Origin: Azolla caroliniana
Taxonomy: Eukaryota; Polypodiophyta
Assembly: GCA_043228905.1 (NCBI GenBank)
Contig: JBHGNT010000006.1
Location: 18,042,001-18,106,000 of the forward strand
Direction: 5' to 3'
DNA: 64,000 bases
Numbering within the stretch: position 1 is the stretch's first letter; each line of letters starts with the position of its first letter. A program made the translations under genes and the position numbers. The notes below the pieces were generated by a model. That model was not told the DNA's origin, did no database searches, and saw nothing but the letters and a program-made list of their open reading frames with translations. Of this stretch, positions 1-10,940 are shown one piece after another.

Positions 1-1
1 C

Positions 2-556
2 GGTTTAGAAGCGGTCATGCCGGTAGAGTTCCAGATCCCCAGCTTACGAATTCAGGTGAAGGAGCGCTTAAGTGAGAACGAGTCCGAACGAATCCGGCTG
101 GCAACGTTGTTGGAATTAGAAGAAAACTGAATAGCCAGCTTACTACAACTCGAACTGGAGCAAAGGAGGAGAAAAGCTTTCGTGGACCGACACCAGCGTG
201 GCAATGAAAAGGAGTTCGAAGTCGGGAAACCGGTGCTACTATTCCAGACACGGATGGGGAACATGCCGGGAAAGTTGCGGTTTCGATGGACCGGACCGTT
301 CTGGATCACCAAGGAGTACAATGGGTCGTATCAGCTCGGCACCTAGTCTGGAGATGTCATCGGCAAGTGGGCAAATGGATTTCGGCTAAAGCCGTATAAG
401 GGAAATATGCCAGCAAACCCGTTAAAGCAAAACCCGGAAATCCGGCAAGATGAAGAACCGGCACCGATATGGACAAAGTCGATCCCGGAAAACCGACAGA
501 AGGATCCGGTATCCACACGAACCGACCCGAACAAATCGGGGGGGACCAGCAAATGA
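2..556 (+). pseudogene. Gypsy-F pol tail (integrase C-terminus)
   Basis: Read in one frame from base 2, the translation opens with GLEAVMPVEF, the segment that follows the integrase catalytic core in many Ty3/gypsy polyproteins. It ends with the GPF module (RWTGPFWITKEYNGSYQL, about residues 93-110) and a Tat-like GKWANGFRLKPY. There are two in-frame stops, TGA at 128-130 and TAG at 344-346, before the terminal TGA at 554-556. It would be the C-terminal DNA-binding part of integrase. The catalytic core lies upstream of the window. Family placement is firm; the exact lineage is not. Confidence 0.8.
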
Positions 557-779
557 CGTGGTCCAAACAAAGAAAAAAAAAGAAAAAAGAAAAAGAAAAA
601 AAGAAGACGTGGGCAAAATCGACGCGAATCATAGTAATGATGGGGAGATCACAAGAGGTGGGAGCGCCACCATGCAACGAAGAGGCGCCATGCATTAAAG
701 AAGGACGTGCACGTACTTGCTATTTAAAGCATGGAACGTGGGCACTCACACGCGGTAAACAAGAAAGGATATACTAATT
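557..779 (+). other. Spacer between Gypsy-F pol and its third ORF
   Basis: No coding signal. It holds an almost pure purine run at about 569-606 (A-rich with scattered G) and a TATTTAAA box at 721-728, about 52 bases before the ATG of the third ORF. The purine run could be an internal polypurine tract and the TATA-like box a promoter for a subgenomic transcript; both are guesses from sequence alone. Confidence 0.35.
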
Positions 780-1335
780 ATGGCGGGAGAGGAACATGCG
801 CGGGAAACGAAAAAGGGCGGCTCGAGGCAAAAGCCACTATATAAGACACAGGCCTGCGAAGGGCTCACTTTTTACGAATTTTCCTACATACAGGCGCAGA
901 AGCACAGAAGAGCGACCCGACGCACAGAGCACACACAGCGCGATCCCGAACAACAGGCAGCAGAAGAAGAATTCGAAACAATGGTACTGTCGGAAGAAGC
1001 ACGCCAATGGATGAGGGAGAACGGGTTAAAAGGATTGTTGCGGATCGCCGACGCTCCACCACACGCAGAACCAGAGCAGGCGGCAGCATCAATCGATATA
1101 TCAGAAGTCACGGAAGGAGCGGTGCAGGCGCTCACGGGGATAAAAGCAGGAGGACTTCAAACAATCGAAAACCCTTCAAGTGAGATCCTGTTCGAATATT
1201 TCGATGAGTACTCTATCAGCAGCAAGGCGTACCGAACGCAGGGCGGAGAGAACCTGCTGTTCGGAGAAGTGGCCCGCGCCATGATGGAATACGGATTCGT
1301 GAATCCCCGTCCCTCGGCCAAAGCCAAGTACCGGG
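780..1335 (+). pseudogene. Gypsy-F third ORF, N-terminal part
   Basis: Starts at an ATG (780-782) and stays open for 185 codons up to the exact insertion point of Gypsy-T. The codon split at base 1335 is completed by base 8348, so both halves are one gene. The N-terminus is basic, followed by a segment that looks globular (residues about 60-185). I recognise no conserved domain. Third ORFs after pol are seen in several Tat-branch plant elements and their function is not established. Confidence 0.7.
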
Positions 1336-2084
1336 TGTGAAAGTGTTTTTAGAATCTAAGCCATTGAACATTAGGAGAATATAAAGTATAGATAATTCAC
1401 CTTTTGAGGATAAGAACACGAACTAAGACCTTAGGGAAGAAGTCAAAAGTAAAAGTACGAGACCAAGAGAAAAGTAAAAAGAGAAAACGCAGACTATAAA
1501 AAACAGTAAAAATAGAATGGTCATAACTCCCTCGTTGTTTATCCAAATATCACGTTTAAATATGGATTAGAAAGCTTGTAAAAAGAGCTTTCTATAGCTT
1601 TTTAAATCGCTTAATTTGGATATCGGATGAGGGAGATATGACGATTAGAAGGTCGATGTGTCATAGCTAAAAATAGGGAGATAAAAAGCTTCTAAAAATA
1701 GCATGAACGTGGATAAGAAGAGGAAGGTTATAAAAGAAGAAGTGATATTAGTGAGGAGGGGGGCTAAGAGTGAAGGCCAAAGAGTGGATGAGGAGTGTTA
1801 GGAAGAAGTGTCTTTGTGGAAGAGGAAGTGTCTTAGAAGAGGAAGGTCTTTGGTTTTAGTTCAATGTGGAGTTTGTCTCCTTTGTATTCTCTTGATGTTG
1901 GAATATCAGAACATTCTTATTTCTTGCTCGCTTTCTCTATCTTTTTTCTTAGTTTCTTGAGTTATACTCTCTAATCATAATTACCTAGAGCTATATAATA
2001 TATTATGATTTTCAACTCCATCTAATCGGTTTGGTCAAGCCCTCATATAGTGTATAACTATCTATTATCTTATAAACCCTATCA
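1336..2084 (+). repeat. 5' LTR of Gypsy-T
   Basis: 749 bp, TG...CA. It contains a TATA-like stretch (TATATAATATATTA, about 1990-2005), roughly 80 bases before the LTR end. It matches 7594-8342 base for base as far as I can read. Confidence 0.95.
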
Positions 2085-2087
2085 TTT

Positions 2088-2104
2088 TGGTGCTCCAGGG
2101 AGGG
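2088..2104 (+). promoter_or_regulatory. Candidate tRNA primer-binding site of Gypsy-T
   Basis: TGGTGCTCCAGGGAGGG begins three bases after the LTR. Its complement would end in GGAGCACCA, as the 3' end of a tRNA does. I could not assign the tRNA. Confidence 0.5.
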
Positions 2105-2172
2105 CGGATCCTTTCCGTATAGGAGGGAGAACTTATCATTTAATTGTGTTACTATATTACATTAACTTAGCT

Positions 2173-5100
2173 ATGCAATTTGCATTTTCAGGTGAAAGAA
2201 CACAAGATGCGGGTGCCTTTTTGGCATCTTTTGAGCATCATGCTGTCTCTATTGGACGCATCACCGACAATGAGAAGTTACCTTTATTAGTAGCTACATT
2301 CTATGGTCGAGCTCGAGATTGGTATGACTCTCTTCCTCCAAACCAACAGGGAGCATATCAATTGTTGGTGCACCAGTTTCGTGCCAAATATATTCAACGA
2401 CGAAGTGCAACCGAAGTAAGGGAAGAGCTATTTCGACTAAAGATGGAATCACCAATTGGTTTCACTGAGTATGAAAGAAATTTCAAGGATTTGTGGACTA
2501 CATGGATTCGTCTTCGTGGCGGCACTGAAGACGAGTGGTTTAAAATGGAACGATTCAAGATGGGTCTTGATATGTATTTCCGTTTGGAAGCAAACTTGAA
2601 GGATCCCACATCGTTTCAAGCTCTTATCCAAGTTTGTCAAGCTTATGATCGACAAGTGAAGATGATGAGCTCCTTGGGGGATCCCCAAATGACGGCTTTG
2701 GGTGCAAATTTGATGCCTCGTGCCAACTTTCAAGCCTCATCTTCAATTGTGCATGGGGGACAAGTGTTTCCAAATGTGTATACCACCACAACAATAAACC
2801 CAACAAGTATATCCCAAGAAGTTGAACAAGTGAGGAGTGAACAAGATACCATGGCATTGGTAAATCGGCGCTTTGATGAAGTGATGACCCACTTGCGACA
2901 ATCCCAAGCAATTCACAACACTATTCCCGATGGTGGTGGCTCTAGAGGGCATCACGGTGTAATTTGTTATTCTTGTCAAGAGGAGGGACACATCTCAACA
3001 AGATGTCCTCATCGACAACAAAGAGGCATGGGAAGAGGCATTTATCAAGTGCAAAGGAATGGACAACGACCTAACAACAATGAAGTCGAAGGAAACGTAA
3101 CACTCCCTATGGCTCAGGTTCCTACAATTCCTCATAATGTGAATCTTCTTAATTTTATTGATGATAGTGATAATTCTTTTGAAGTAGCTCCTGTGAAAAG
3201 GACAAGGTCCTCGCAAAAGGAGAAAGAAGTTGAAGGAGAATCTAGTGCCTCAAGACAAAAGAAGAAGTCTAAGGAGAATGAGAAAGAGGAAAAATTGAGA
3301 AGGAGACACTCTAGAAGAAAGATCAAGATGGAGGACATTCCTATGGGTGAAGGTGTAGAAGCTTTCAATTTGAAGCACGAGTTGATTTCAAGTGGACCAA
3401 GGATAACATGGCCGCAACTTCTCCAATTATCTCCCACATTACGAAAGGAGTGGGGGCGACTTGCAAGTATTCGCCAAAGTCGGAAGACTGTGCATTATGT
3501 GGGAATCGTGCGAGTAGAAGATCGAAAGGACATACGACCCACCATCCCCGTCTCCATCAAAGGGTTTCACATCAAAGATGCGTTGGTTGATAGTGGTGCT
3601 AGAGTAAGCTTGATTTCTGAATTTGTGGTAAACAAAGTGGGAATTCCTATAAGTAGGTCATCTTCGGCAAGAGTGGCTGTAGCCGATGGTGGAGTGGTCC
3701 ATTGCATTGGCATAGTGGAGGATGTTGTCATCAAGTGTTTTGGGGTAAGCATTTCCATGGATTTTCATGTAATACCACTAAAAGGACCGTCATATTCTTT
3801 GGTACTAGGACGACCATGGATGCAAGAACTCAATGTTGTCCAAGATTGGAGCAAAGGTTTGATGACCATAACGCCATCAAAAGGAGTGAGCATACATTAT
3901 GATATGCGGCAACAAAGACTTATTGAGAAAGAAGAAGATGGAATAACTGAATATGATAGTGGGTCCGCATATGAAAGTGATGAAAGTGAAGATTCCTCGT
4001 CAGAATGGGAAATGACCACATCATATGCCGTTTTGAAGGAAGAAGATGATGAAGGAGGTTTAATTACTATGGAGCAAAAAGAGAAGATGATTTCTAAAGA
4101 TCTTAAAGGGCAAGAGAGGCAACAATTTATTAATTTGATTTCTGAATTTCCTAACCTTTTCATTAGTGATTATGCTCATATTAGGGGTGTAGATGTCATC
4201 CAACATCACATAAATCTAAAGGAGGGTACAACTCCCGTTGCGCAAAAGTTGCGAAGGCTAGGTCACGTGCAAAAGGAGGCCTTATTAAAGGAAGTCAAAG
4301 CTTTGTTGCGTGCACAATTCATTTACCCAGTGGAAGATTCTGAATGGGTTTCGCCCATTGTGGTGGTACCTAAAAAGAATGGAAAATGGAGGGTTTGTGT
4401 TGATTACAAACCTCTAAATGCGGCTACCAAGAGGGATCACTTTCCTCTCCCTTTCCAAGAGGAAATATTAGATGAAATTGCGGGTCATGAAATGTACTCT
4501 GTTTGTGATGGCTATTCAGGTTATTTTCAAATTCGTATTGCGGAAGAGGATCAAAAGAAGACGACATTCATCACTCCATGGGGATGCTTTGCATATCGAT
4601 GCATGCCCTTTGGACTCACAAATGCTGTTTTTACATTTAATCGTCTTGCTATTCATGTATTCCAACCATTCTTTGGAAAGTTTGTTAGAGTCTTTATGGA
4701 TGACTTTGCAATTTATAGTAGCAGGAAAGACCATTTGGAAAAGGTTCGCTTGGCATTCAAAAGATTGGAGGAATGCAAAATGCAACTCAACCCAGAGAAG
4801 TGTCACATAGGTGAAAAGGAGGTGGTGATGCTTGGTCATGTGGTGTCTCAAGAAGGAATCAAAGTTGATAGCTCAAAGATTGAAGCAATTCAAAAGATGA
4901 CAACACCCACGAGTATCAAAGATTTGGAGGTATTTGTTCAAAAAGTTCGTTACTTTGAACGATTCATTCATATGTTGGCCCAAATTCTCTATCCTTTTCG
5001 CATTATTCTTCGCACCAACAACTTCTTATGGACATCTACAACTGAAGAGCAATATGTAAGAATAAAAGAACTATTATGTAATGCTCCTATTCTAAAGCCA

Positions 5101-7332
5101 CCTGATAGAACATCTACCTTCTTTCTTTCTCTTAGTGTTGGATCTCATGCTATAGGAGCCATTCTTATGCAACAAGATTCTGAAAATAGGCTTATGCATC
5201 CTATATATTTTATTAGTAAAGCCATGTCTGATGTAGAGAAAGAATTCTTAGAAGTAGAAAAGTGGATGTTAGCTCTTATATATGCTTGTAAAAAGTTTAG
5301 AAGCTTTCTACTACCTCATCATTTTGTAATAATCACTAGCATGTCATTACTCCCATATGTACTCCAACATGTGAGCATTTCAGCACGAATTGCTAAATGG
5401 GCTCTACTATTGGCGGAGTTTGATTTTGAAGTCAAATTGGAATCAACTATGCGTGCCGAATTGGCGGATCTTCTCACCTTTAGAGAAACCTTTCATGAAG
5501 AAGACTTGGTAAAGCTACGAAAGGCACTTCCCGAGCCAGATATGGAGGATGCATTCACCTTATTCTTTGATGGGGCATTTCGCAAAGCCACAAACATAGC
5601 CGTGGGTGGGATTATTCTCAAGGATCCTCAAGGAGACAGAGTAAAAAGTGAAGGTATTACATTAAGTGGTGTGAATTCAAATAATGAAGCGGAGTATGCT
5701 ACCTTGTGTTATGGTCTTCGTCTATGTAAAGCTATGAAGATAAAAAGATTAATTCTTAAGGGTGATTCCTTATTGGTAATTAAACAAATTCAAGGCAATT
5801 GGAAATGTCAAAGTGATGGGCTTAGAAATTTTTATAAAGAAGCAATGAGTCTACTAAGGTCTTTTGAAAAGATACAGGTTAAGCATGTGGGGAGATTATA
5901 CAATAAAGAAGCGGATGCATTAGCTCAAGCCCAATTAGATAAGATCAAGGAAGGTTTCGTTGGTGTTTTGGAGACGTGCAAAGATGTAGACTCCCTAGAG
6001 GAAGTACATAATTTTCTTAATAAAGGAGAGTTTCCAAATAACCTCAATGCTTTGCAAAGAAAGCGTTTGGTGGCAAAGGCTTCACAATATCATTTGGTGG
6101 GTGAAGATTTGTACAACAAAGGGAAAGATGGAGTTTTACGAAGAGTTCCTAACAAAAGCGAGATTATAAAGATACTCTTTAAGTTGCATGAAGAAGTTTG
6201 TGGTGGGCATTTAGCCCATGATATAATGATAAGAAAGATTTTACTAATTGGTTTTACATGGCCTACTATCCATAGGGATGTGCATGATTGGTGTAGATCT
6301 TGTGATGCATGTCAAAAAGCGGGAATAAGACATCTACAAAGTGGACCTTTACAACCCATTGTGGTGTTTGCTCCATTCGAGAAATGGGGAATTGATGCAG
6401 TAGGACCTCTTCCGAAAACTCAACATGGTAAAGAGTTTATTTTGGTGGCCATTGACTACATGACAAAGTGGGTGGAAGCTATAGCAACTTCCTCGATTAA
6501 AGCCAAAGATGTAGCCCAATTTGTGTATAAGAATATTTGTACTAGATTTGGAGTTCCCATGGAGATTGTATCCGATCATGGACCCGGTTTTAGGAGTGAA
6601 ATGTTAGCTTGTCTATTAAGCAAGTTGAAGATTAAGCATCGATATTCAACGCCTTATTATCCTCAAGCAAATGGTGCAGTTGAGAAAGTGAATGGGCTTA
6701 TAGTGAAGAATTTGACAAAGTTAGTGCAAGACAAAGTAAGAACATGGGATAGGTATTTGGATGATACTCTTTGGGCTTATAGAGTTTCTTATAAATCCTC
6801 CACAGGTTTTACTCCTTTTTATTTGGTTTATGGAAAAGAAGCGTTACTTCCGATCGAACTTGAGATCAAAAGTAATAGACTAATGGAGGCATCGCATCGC
6901 TCAAAAGGAAATGATGTGATGAGTCGTTTAGCGAGCAACCATCTACTACAATATTCAAGAGAAGAAGCTGTGGAGCATTACTTAAATCAAGCAATGAAGA
7001 GAAAGGAGGCATATGACAAAAAACACAAGGGCAACCACATTGAAGAAGGATCATTGGTTCTTAGGTATGATAATAGATATGATTATATTCAAGGACAAAA
7101 GCTTGATAATAAGTGGGAAGGACCCTTTGTGGTTCACAAAAAGTATGACAACAGAAGTTACCAATTGAAAGATGTGGATGGAGCACTTCATTCTTATCGA
7201 GTGAACGGATGGCGCCTTAAAAAGTATGTAACTCGGGGACCTACTTATATTCCCCAAGTTACTAATGATATTGTTGATACGGATGGATGGGAGCAAGAAG
7301 TGGACTTGTTTCCCCATACATTATTTTCTTAA
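2173..7332 (+). CDS. Gypsy-T gag-pol polyprotein
   Basis: An intact frame of about 1719 residues. I chose the ATG at 2173, the first ATG in frame after the LTR, because the frame upstream runs back into the LTR without one. Domains in order: gag; a CCHC zinc knuckle (CYSCQEEGHISTRC, residue about 265); aspartic protease (LVDSGA, about 472); reverse transcriptase with FMDD at the active site (about 840); a degenerate first RNase H in which the usual acidic residue is missing (FFLSLSVGSHAIGAIL); a second, archaeal-type RNase H (FFDGAFRKA, about 1130); integrase HHCC finger (about 1340-1380), catalytic core from WGIDAVGPL (about 1406) and a GPF module (WEGPFVVHKKY). Dual RNase H marks the Tat branch. 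Having everything in one frame without a separate extra ORF is less usual. Confidence 0.95.
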   Translation: MQFAFSGERTQDAGAFLASFEHHAVSIGRITDNEKLPLLVATFYGRARDWYDSLPPNQQGAYQLLVHQFRAKYIQRRSATEVREELFRLKMESPIGFTEYERNFKDLWTTWIRLRGGTEDEWFKMERFKMGLDMYFRLEANLKDPTSFQALIQVCQAYDRQVKMMSSLGDPQMTALGANLMPRANFQASSSIVHGGQVFPNVYTTTTINPTSISQEVEQVRSEQDTMALVNRRFDEVMTHLRQSQAIHNTIPDGGGSRGHHGVICYSCQEEGHISTRCPHRQQRGMGRGIYQVQRNGQRPNNNEVEGNVTLPMAQVPTIPHNVNLLNFIDDSDNSFEVAPVKRTRSSQKEKEVEGESSASRQKKKSKENEKEEKLRRRHSRRKIKMEDIPMGEGVEAFNLKHELISSGPRITWPQLLQLSPTLRKEWGRLASIRQSRKTVHYVGIVRVEDRKDIRPTIPVSIKGFHIKDALVDSGARVSLISEFVVNKVGIPISRSSSARVAVADGGVVHCIGIVEDVVIKCFGVSISMDFHVIPLKGPSYSLVLGRPWMQELNVVQDWSKGLMTITPSKGVSIHYDMRQQRLIEKEEDGITEYDSGSAYESDESEDSSSEWEMTTSYAVLKEEDDEGGLITMEQKEKMISKDLKGQERQQFINLISEFPNLFISDYAHIRGVDVIQHHINLKEGTTPVAQKLRRLGHVQKEALLKEVKALLRAQFIYPVEDSEWVSPIVVVPKKNGKWRVCVDYKPLNAATKRDHFPLPFQEEILDEIAGHEMYSVCDGYSGYFQIRIAEEDQKKTTFITPWGCFAYRCMPFGLTNAVFTFNRLAIHVFQPFFGKFVRVFMDDFAIYSSRKDHLEKVRLAFKRLEECKMQLNPEKCHIGEKEVVMLGHVVSQEGIKVDSSKIEAIQKMTTPTSIKDLEVFVQKVRYFERFIHMLAQILYPFRIILRTNNFLWTSTTEEQYVRIKELLCNAPILKPPDRTSTFFLSLSVGSHAIGAILMQQDSENRLMHPIYFISKAMSDVEKEFLEVEKWMLALIYACKKFRSFLLPHHFVIITSMSLLPYVLQHVSISARIAKWALLLAEFDFEVKLESTMRAELADLLTFRETFHEEDLVKLRKALPEPDMEDAFTLFFDGAFRKATNIAVGGIILKDPQGDRVKSEGITLSGVNSNNEAEYATLCYGLRLCKAMKIKRLILKGDSLLVIKQIQGNWKCQSDGLRNFYKEAMSLLRSFEKIQVKHVGRLYNKEADALAQAQLDKIKEGFVGVLETCKDVDSLEEVHNFLNKGEFPNNLNALQRKRLVAKASQYHLVGEDLYNKGKDGVLRRVPNKSEIIKILFKLHEEVCGGHLAHDIMIRKILLIGFTWPTIHRDVHDWCRSCDACQKAGIRHLQSGPLQPIVVFAPFEKWGIDAVGPLPKTQHGKEFILVAIDYMTKWVEAIATSSIKAKDVAQFVYKNICTRFGVPMEIVSDHGPGFRSEMLACLLSKLKIKHRYSTPYYPQANGAVEKVNGLIVKNLTKLVQDKVRTWDRYLDDTLWAYRVSYKSSTGFTPFYLVYGKEALLPIELEIKSNRLMEASHRSKGNDVMSRLASNHLLQYSREEAVEHYLNQAMKRKEAYDKKHKGNHIEEGSLVLRYDNRYDYIQGQKLDNKWEGPFVVHKKYDNRSYQLKDVDGALHSYRVNGWRLKKYVTRGPTYIPQVTNDIVDTDGWEQEVDLFPHTLFS

Positions 7333-7577
7333 TAGTCCATATTGTAGACCCATCTTTCTCTCTATTAACAAAGAGGAAGATGGTAATAGTGATTATCTTT
7401 TTTATTTGTAGAGAATGTGAGGTTTTTCCTACCGATTAGCGGGGGTTTTACTCACATCTTTTTATTTTCTTTTTATTATATCTCTCTCATTGTCTATAGC
7501 CAAGAGATTGGCGAGAGAGCTTTTGTTTGTTAAGTACTGCCAATAAGTGCTTCGCCATAAATGGCTTAGCCTCTAAC
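7333..7577 (+). other. Gypsy-T 3' untranslated region
   Basis: Non-coding, T-rich stretch between the gag-pol stop and the polypurine tract. No further frame or structure noticed. Confidence 0.6.
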
Positions 7578-7588
7578 AAGGGGGAGGG
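7578..7588 (+). promoter_or_regulatory. Polypurine tract of Gypsy-T
   Basis: AAGGGGGAGGG followed by CTAAA and the 3' LTR at 7594. This is the expected plus-strand primer. Confidence 0.85.
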
Positions 7589-7593
7589 CTAAA

Positions 7594-8342
7594 TGTGAAA
7601 GTGTTTTTAGAATCTAAGCCATTGAACATTAGGAGAATATAAAGTATAGATAATTCACCTTTTGAGGATAAGAACACGAACTAAGACCTTAGGGAAGAAG
7701 TCAAAAGTAAAAGTACGAGACCAAGAGAAAAGTAAAAAGAGAAAACGCAGACTATAAAAAACAGTAAAAATAGAATGGTCATAACTCCCTCGTTGTTTAT
7801 CCAAATATCACGTTTAAATATGGATTAGAAAGCTTGTAAAAAGAGCTTTCTATAGCTTTTTAAATCGCTTAATTTGGATATCGGATGAGGGAGATATGAC
7901 GATTAGAAGGTCGATGTGTCATAGCTAAAAATAGGGAGATAAAAAGCTTCTAAAAATAGCATGAACGTGGATAAGAAGAGGAAGGTTATAAAAGAAGAAG
8001 TGATATTAGTGAGGAGGGGGGCTAAGAGTGAAGGCCAAAGAGTGGATGAGGAGTGTTAGGAAGAAGTGTCTTTGTGGAAGAGGAAGTGTCTTAGAAGAGG
8101 AAGGTCTTTGGTTTTAGTTCAATGTGGAGTTTGTCTCCTTTGTATTCTCTTGATGTTGGAATATCAGAACATTCTTATTTCTTGCTCGCTTTCTCTATCT
8201 TTTTTCTTAGTTTCTTGAGTTATACTCTCTAATCATAATTACCTAGAGCTATATAATATATTATGATTTTCAACTCCATCTAATCGGTTTGGTCAAGCCC
8301 TCATATAGTGTATAACTATCTATTATCTTATAAACCCTATCA
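7594..8342 (+). repeat. 3' LTR of Gypsy-T
   Basis: 749 bp copy of 1336-2084, followed directly by the second copy of the CCGGG target duplication (8343-8347). Confidence 0.95.
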
Positions 8343-8347
8343 CCGGG

Positions 8348-10890
8348 CAGTGTTCTTAATAGCAGCGTACGAAGGCTTACAAATAGATTGGCTCCATTTC
8401 ATAACCGAAGGATTGAAGGAGGCCATCAAAAATCTTGTGGAAGGAAAAAAGCCATGGGCCGGGATAGCACAATGGCTAACGGTGTTAGTCCCACCGGTGC
8501 TCCCCATCACACAAAAGAAAAGAGGTTGGCAGGAGACGACGCCGAAAAAGGTCACAAAGCGCCGACAGATCTTGGAGAAACACACCCCCGGATGGACCCA
8601 GCAAGAAGCAGAACAGCAGGGGGAAGGACCATCCCGACAGCAACAGGAACCGGCAACAAAGGCAAAACCGGCAGGTAAAGGCAAAGGGAAATCGGTCGAG
8701 GAGGAACCGGTAGCGCGCAAACCAATCCATATAACGTTGCGACGGCCGGAACCGGAACCGGAGGACTTTATACAAAAGGTCCGTCTGGTAACCGCACCGG
8801 AGGAGGAAGCTGAAACAGAAGACTCATCCGAACCACTGGTAAGACTCCCAGCAAGACAAGGTCGGGAGAAATGGGCGAAAGGACCGGCTCCACCAGTGGA
8901 CAGAACTTAGCAGAGGGCGCAAGGACCATCTCCAGTAGCCGAGGCGGAAACAGCACCGGAACCCGTACCGAGGGAAGCAGCACCGACACCGGTTGGGCCG
9001 GACTTCAGAAAACCGGTCATCCCAGAGAAGAAGACGGAACAAGCGTCGGAGCCAGAGAAAAGTCCGGAAAAACAGCCTGAGTTAAGTGAGCAAGGCCACC
9101 CCGACACAGGAAGAACAAAGCCACAATGGCTGAGATGGCTTTCGGAGCAGTTATCGGGAGTAGCGGACCAGTTAGAAAAAGAAGAAACGTGTAGGCAACA
9201 GCTGACGCATACAACAACTCAGAAGTTGGTCGCGCTCCGAACACAGATCGAGGAAATGCAAGGGGAGCTATTGCAGGCAAGGGAAGGAATTCAACAAGCA
9301 CAGGTTGTCACCGAGCCGGTCGGGACAACAAGGAAGCAACCAGAACCGGAACCGGAACCGGTAGCCTTGCAAACCGGCCCTGAGACCGAAAAAATAATAG
9401 AAACCTTACGAGAGGAGTTAAAAGCTCAGGAGGAATTAAGGGAAAGAGAAAGGGAGCAGCGGAAAGCGGTGGAGGACGACAGACGAAAAATGGAAGAAGG
9501 CCTCCGGAAAGGTCGAGCCGCTAATGACCGACTGGAAGAAGAAAAAGAGAAGCTGCAAAAGGAGGAGGACCGACTACGTCGACATGCCGAGCAAGAGATA
9601 GAACGACTGCAGGAAGAACTCCGACAACAAAAGGACGGGGACGATCGGTTAAGAGCTCAGGCAAACCGACGCCTGAAGCAGAAGACGGAGGACTTCGACC
9701 GTCTCTACCGAGATCACAAGCAGGCCGAGTCGGACAACAAGAAACGGGCAGCAGACTACGACCGGCAAATAGAGAAGCTGAAAGAACAGCTCAAAGAGAC
9801 CCGATTAGACCTGGCTAAGGCAATGTATGAGGTCAGTGCCACAAAGGAAGCATTGTCGGCGGAAATAGCCCAAGCGACGGAGAGAAGGAAGGAATTAGAG
9901 GCGCTAAGGCGGGAAAAGCTGGACCTGACCAAGATCAGGAATGAAGAAAAGGAAAAATCGACCTTCACGATCAGCAAACTGTAAAGTACCTATGAAAAGC
10001 AGAAAGCGGATTACGAGGCCCAGGCTCAGATAATGGCCGACATTATAAAACGGGCAAGGAAGGAAAAGCAGGAAGCTTATGCGCATGCTAAGGTAGGGGT
10101 TGACCGGATGAAGCTCATCATGTCAGGATGGAGTACCCGAGCTCAGGCAAGCATCAACGAAAATACGGAAAAGCTATGGAAGGAGTGGTCACAACAGGCA
10201 GCCGAGCTGCAGACACTCCGAGCGGATGCCGAGAATCGGAGGAAGACCGGTGACAAGTTCTAAAAAATGGATGAAGAAAGTATCGTCGCCATTCGGGAAG
10301 AATTGTCAGAGGATTTCTACACTTTAGCAGAAGAACACCTCAAAGAAATCCGAGGGTTGGTAGAGAGGTTGGATGACGGGCAGCTCGCAACTCAGTTGGA
10401 GTTGGAGAGATATGAGCAGGACCGGTTACGACAGGAAGCTAAGGGAAGAACGACGCCAACCACTATTGGTGAGGGAACGCGACCGGCTGAAGTTGAACCA
10501 ACCGACACCGAACAACCCCGACGAGGAATACCCGAAGAAGAACTTGAAGAAGAGCAGGAGCAGACCGATGCCGGAGAAGAAGAAGAGCTGAGACCGGAAG
10601 ACACCAGAGCAGAGGAAGGAGGCATATCGAGCCGACCAGTCGAGATCGGAGAAAGTGACAATGGTAACAGAACAGAGCCAGGAACGGAGGGAGAACAGGA
10701 AGAACCCGGACGAAGCGGTGAGGAAGCACCGGCACCACAGAATCAAGCAGAGCCTGAGCAGCAAATTTTTACGGAACAGCCCACCCAACCGGAGGTCGGA
10801 GACCAGGCAGGCAAGAAACAGGAACAGGAGGAAGAAGCACCACTTGACACCATCGAGCAGAGTGTGCTCGATATTTTGGAGGAAGACTGA
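8348..10890 (+). pseudogene. Gypsy-F third ORF, remainder (PE-rich, coiled-coil protein)
   Basis: Continues the frame of 780-1335 after the Gypsy-T insertion and stays in that frame to a TGA at 10888-10890, giving about 1033 codons in total. Three in-frame stops break it: TAG 8908-8910, TAA 9982-9984 and TAA 10261-10263. After a globular segment (AAYEGLQIDWLHFITEGLKE) come Pro/Glu-rich repeats (EPEPEP). A long, highly charged stretch then follows (about 9230-9980 and 10033-10250), rich in E, K, R, Q and L, which should form a coiled coil. The tail is Glu-rich and acidic. I recognise no enzymatic domain. A structural or gag-like role is a guess. Confidence 0.75.
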
Positions 10891-10940
10891 GGCCGGGAGT
10901 GGATTCGAAGTGCAAGGCACTTTCCCACGGGCGTGCCATG

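Larger units (their letters stand above)
1336..8342 (+). mobile_element. Gypsy-T: complete Tat-like Ty3/gypsy retrotransposon
   Basis: A 7007-bp element with two 749-bp LTRs (1336-2084, 7594-8342) that show no difference by eye, starting TG and ending CA. The target duplication CCGGG is at 1331-1335 and 8343-8347. A primer-binding-like TGG sits 3 bases after the 5' LTR and a polypurine tract lies just before the 3' LTR. One uninterrupted gag-pol frame fills the interior. Identical LTRs, a perfect target duplication and an open frame mark a recent insertion that may still be active. It landed inside the third ORF of Gypsy-F. Confidence 0.95.

Noticed and set aside
10426-10920. A 164-codon minus-strand frame over the acidic tail of the Gypsy-F third ORF
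   Set aside because: It is a shadow produced by GAG/GAA-rich codons read backwards (Leu/Phe/Ser-rich).
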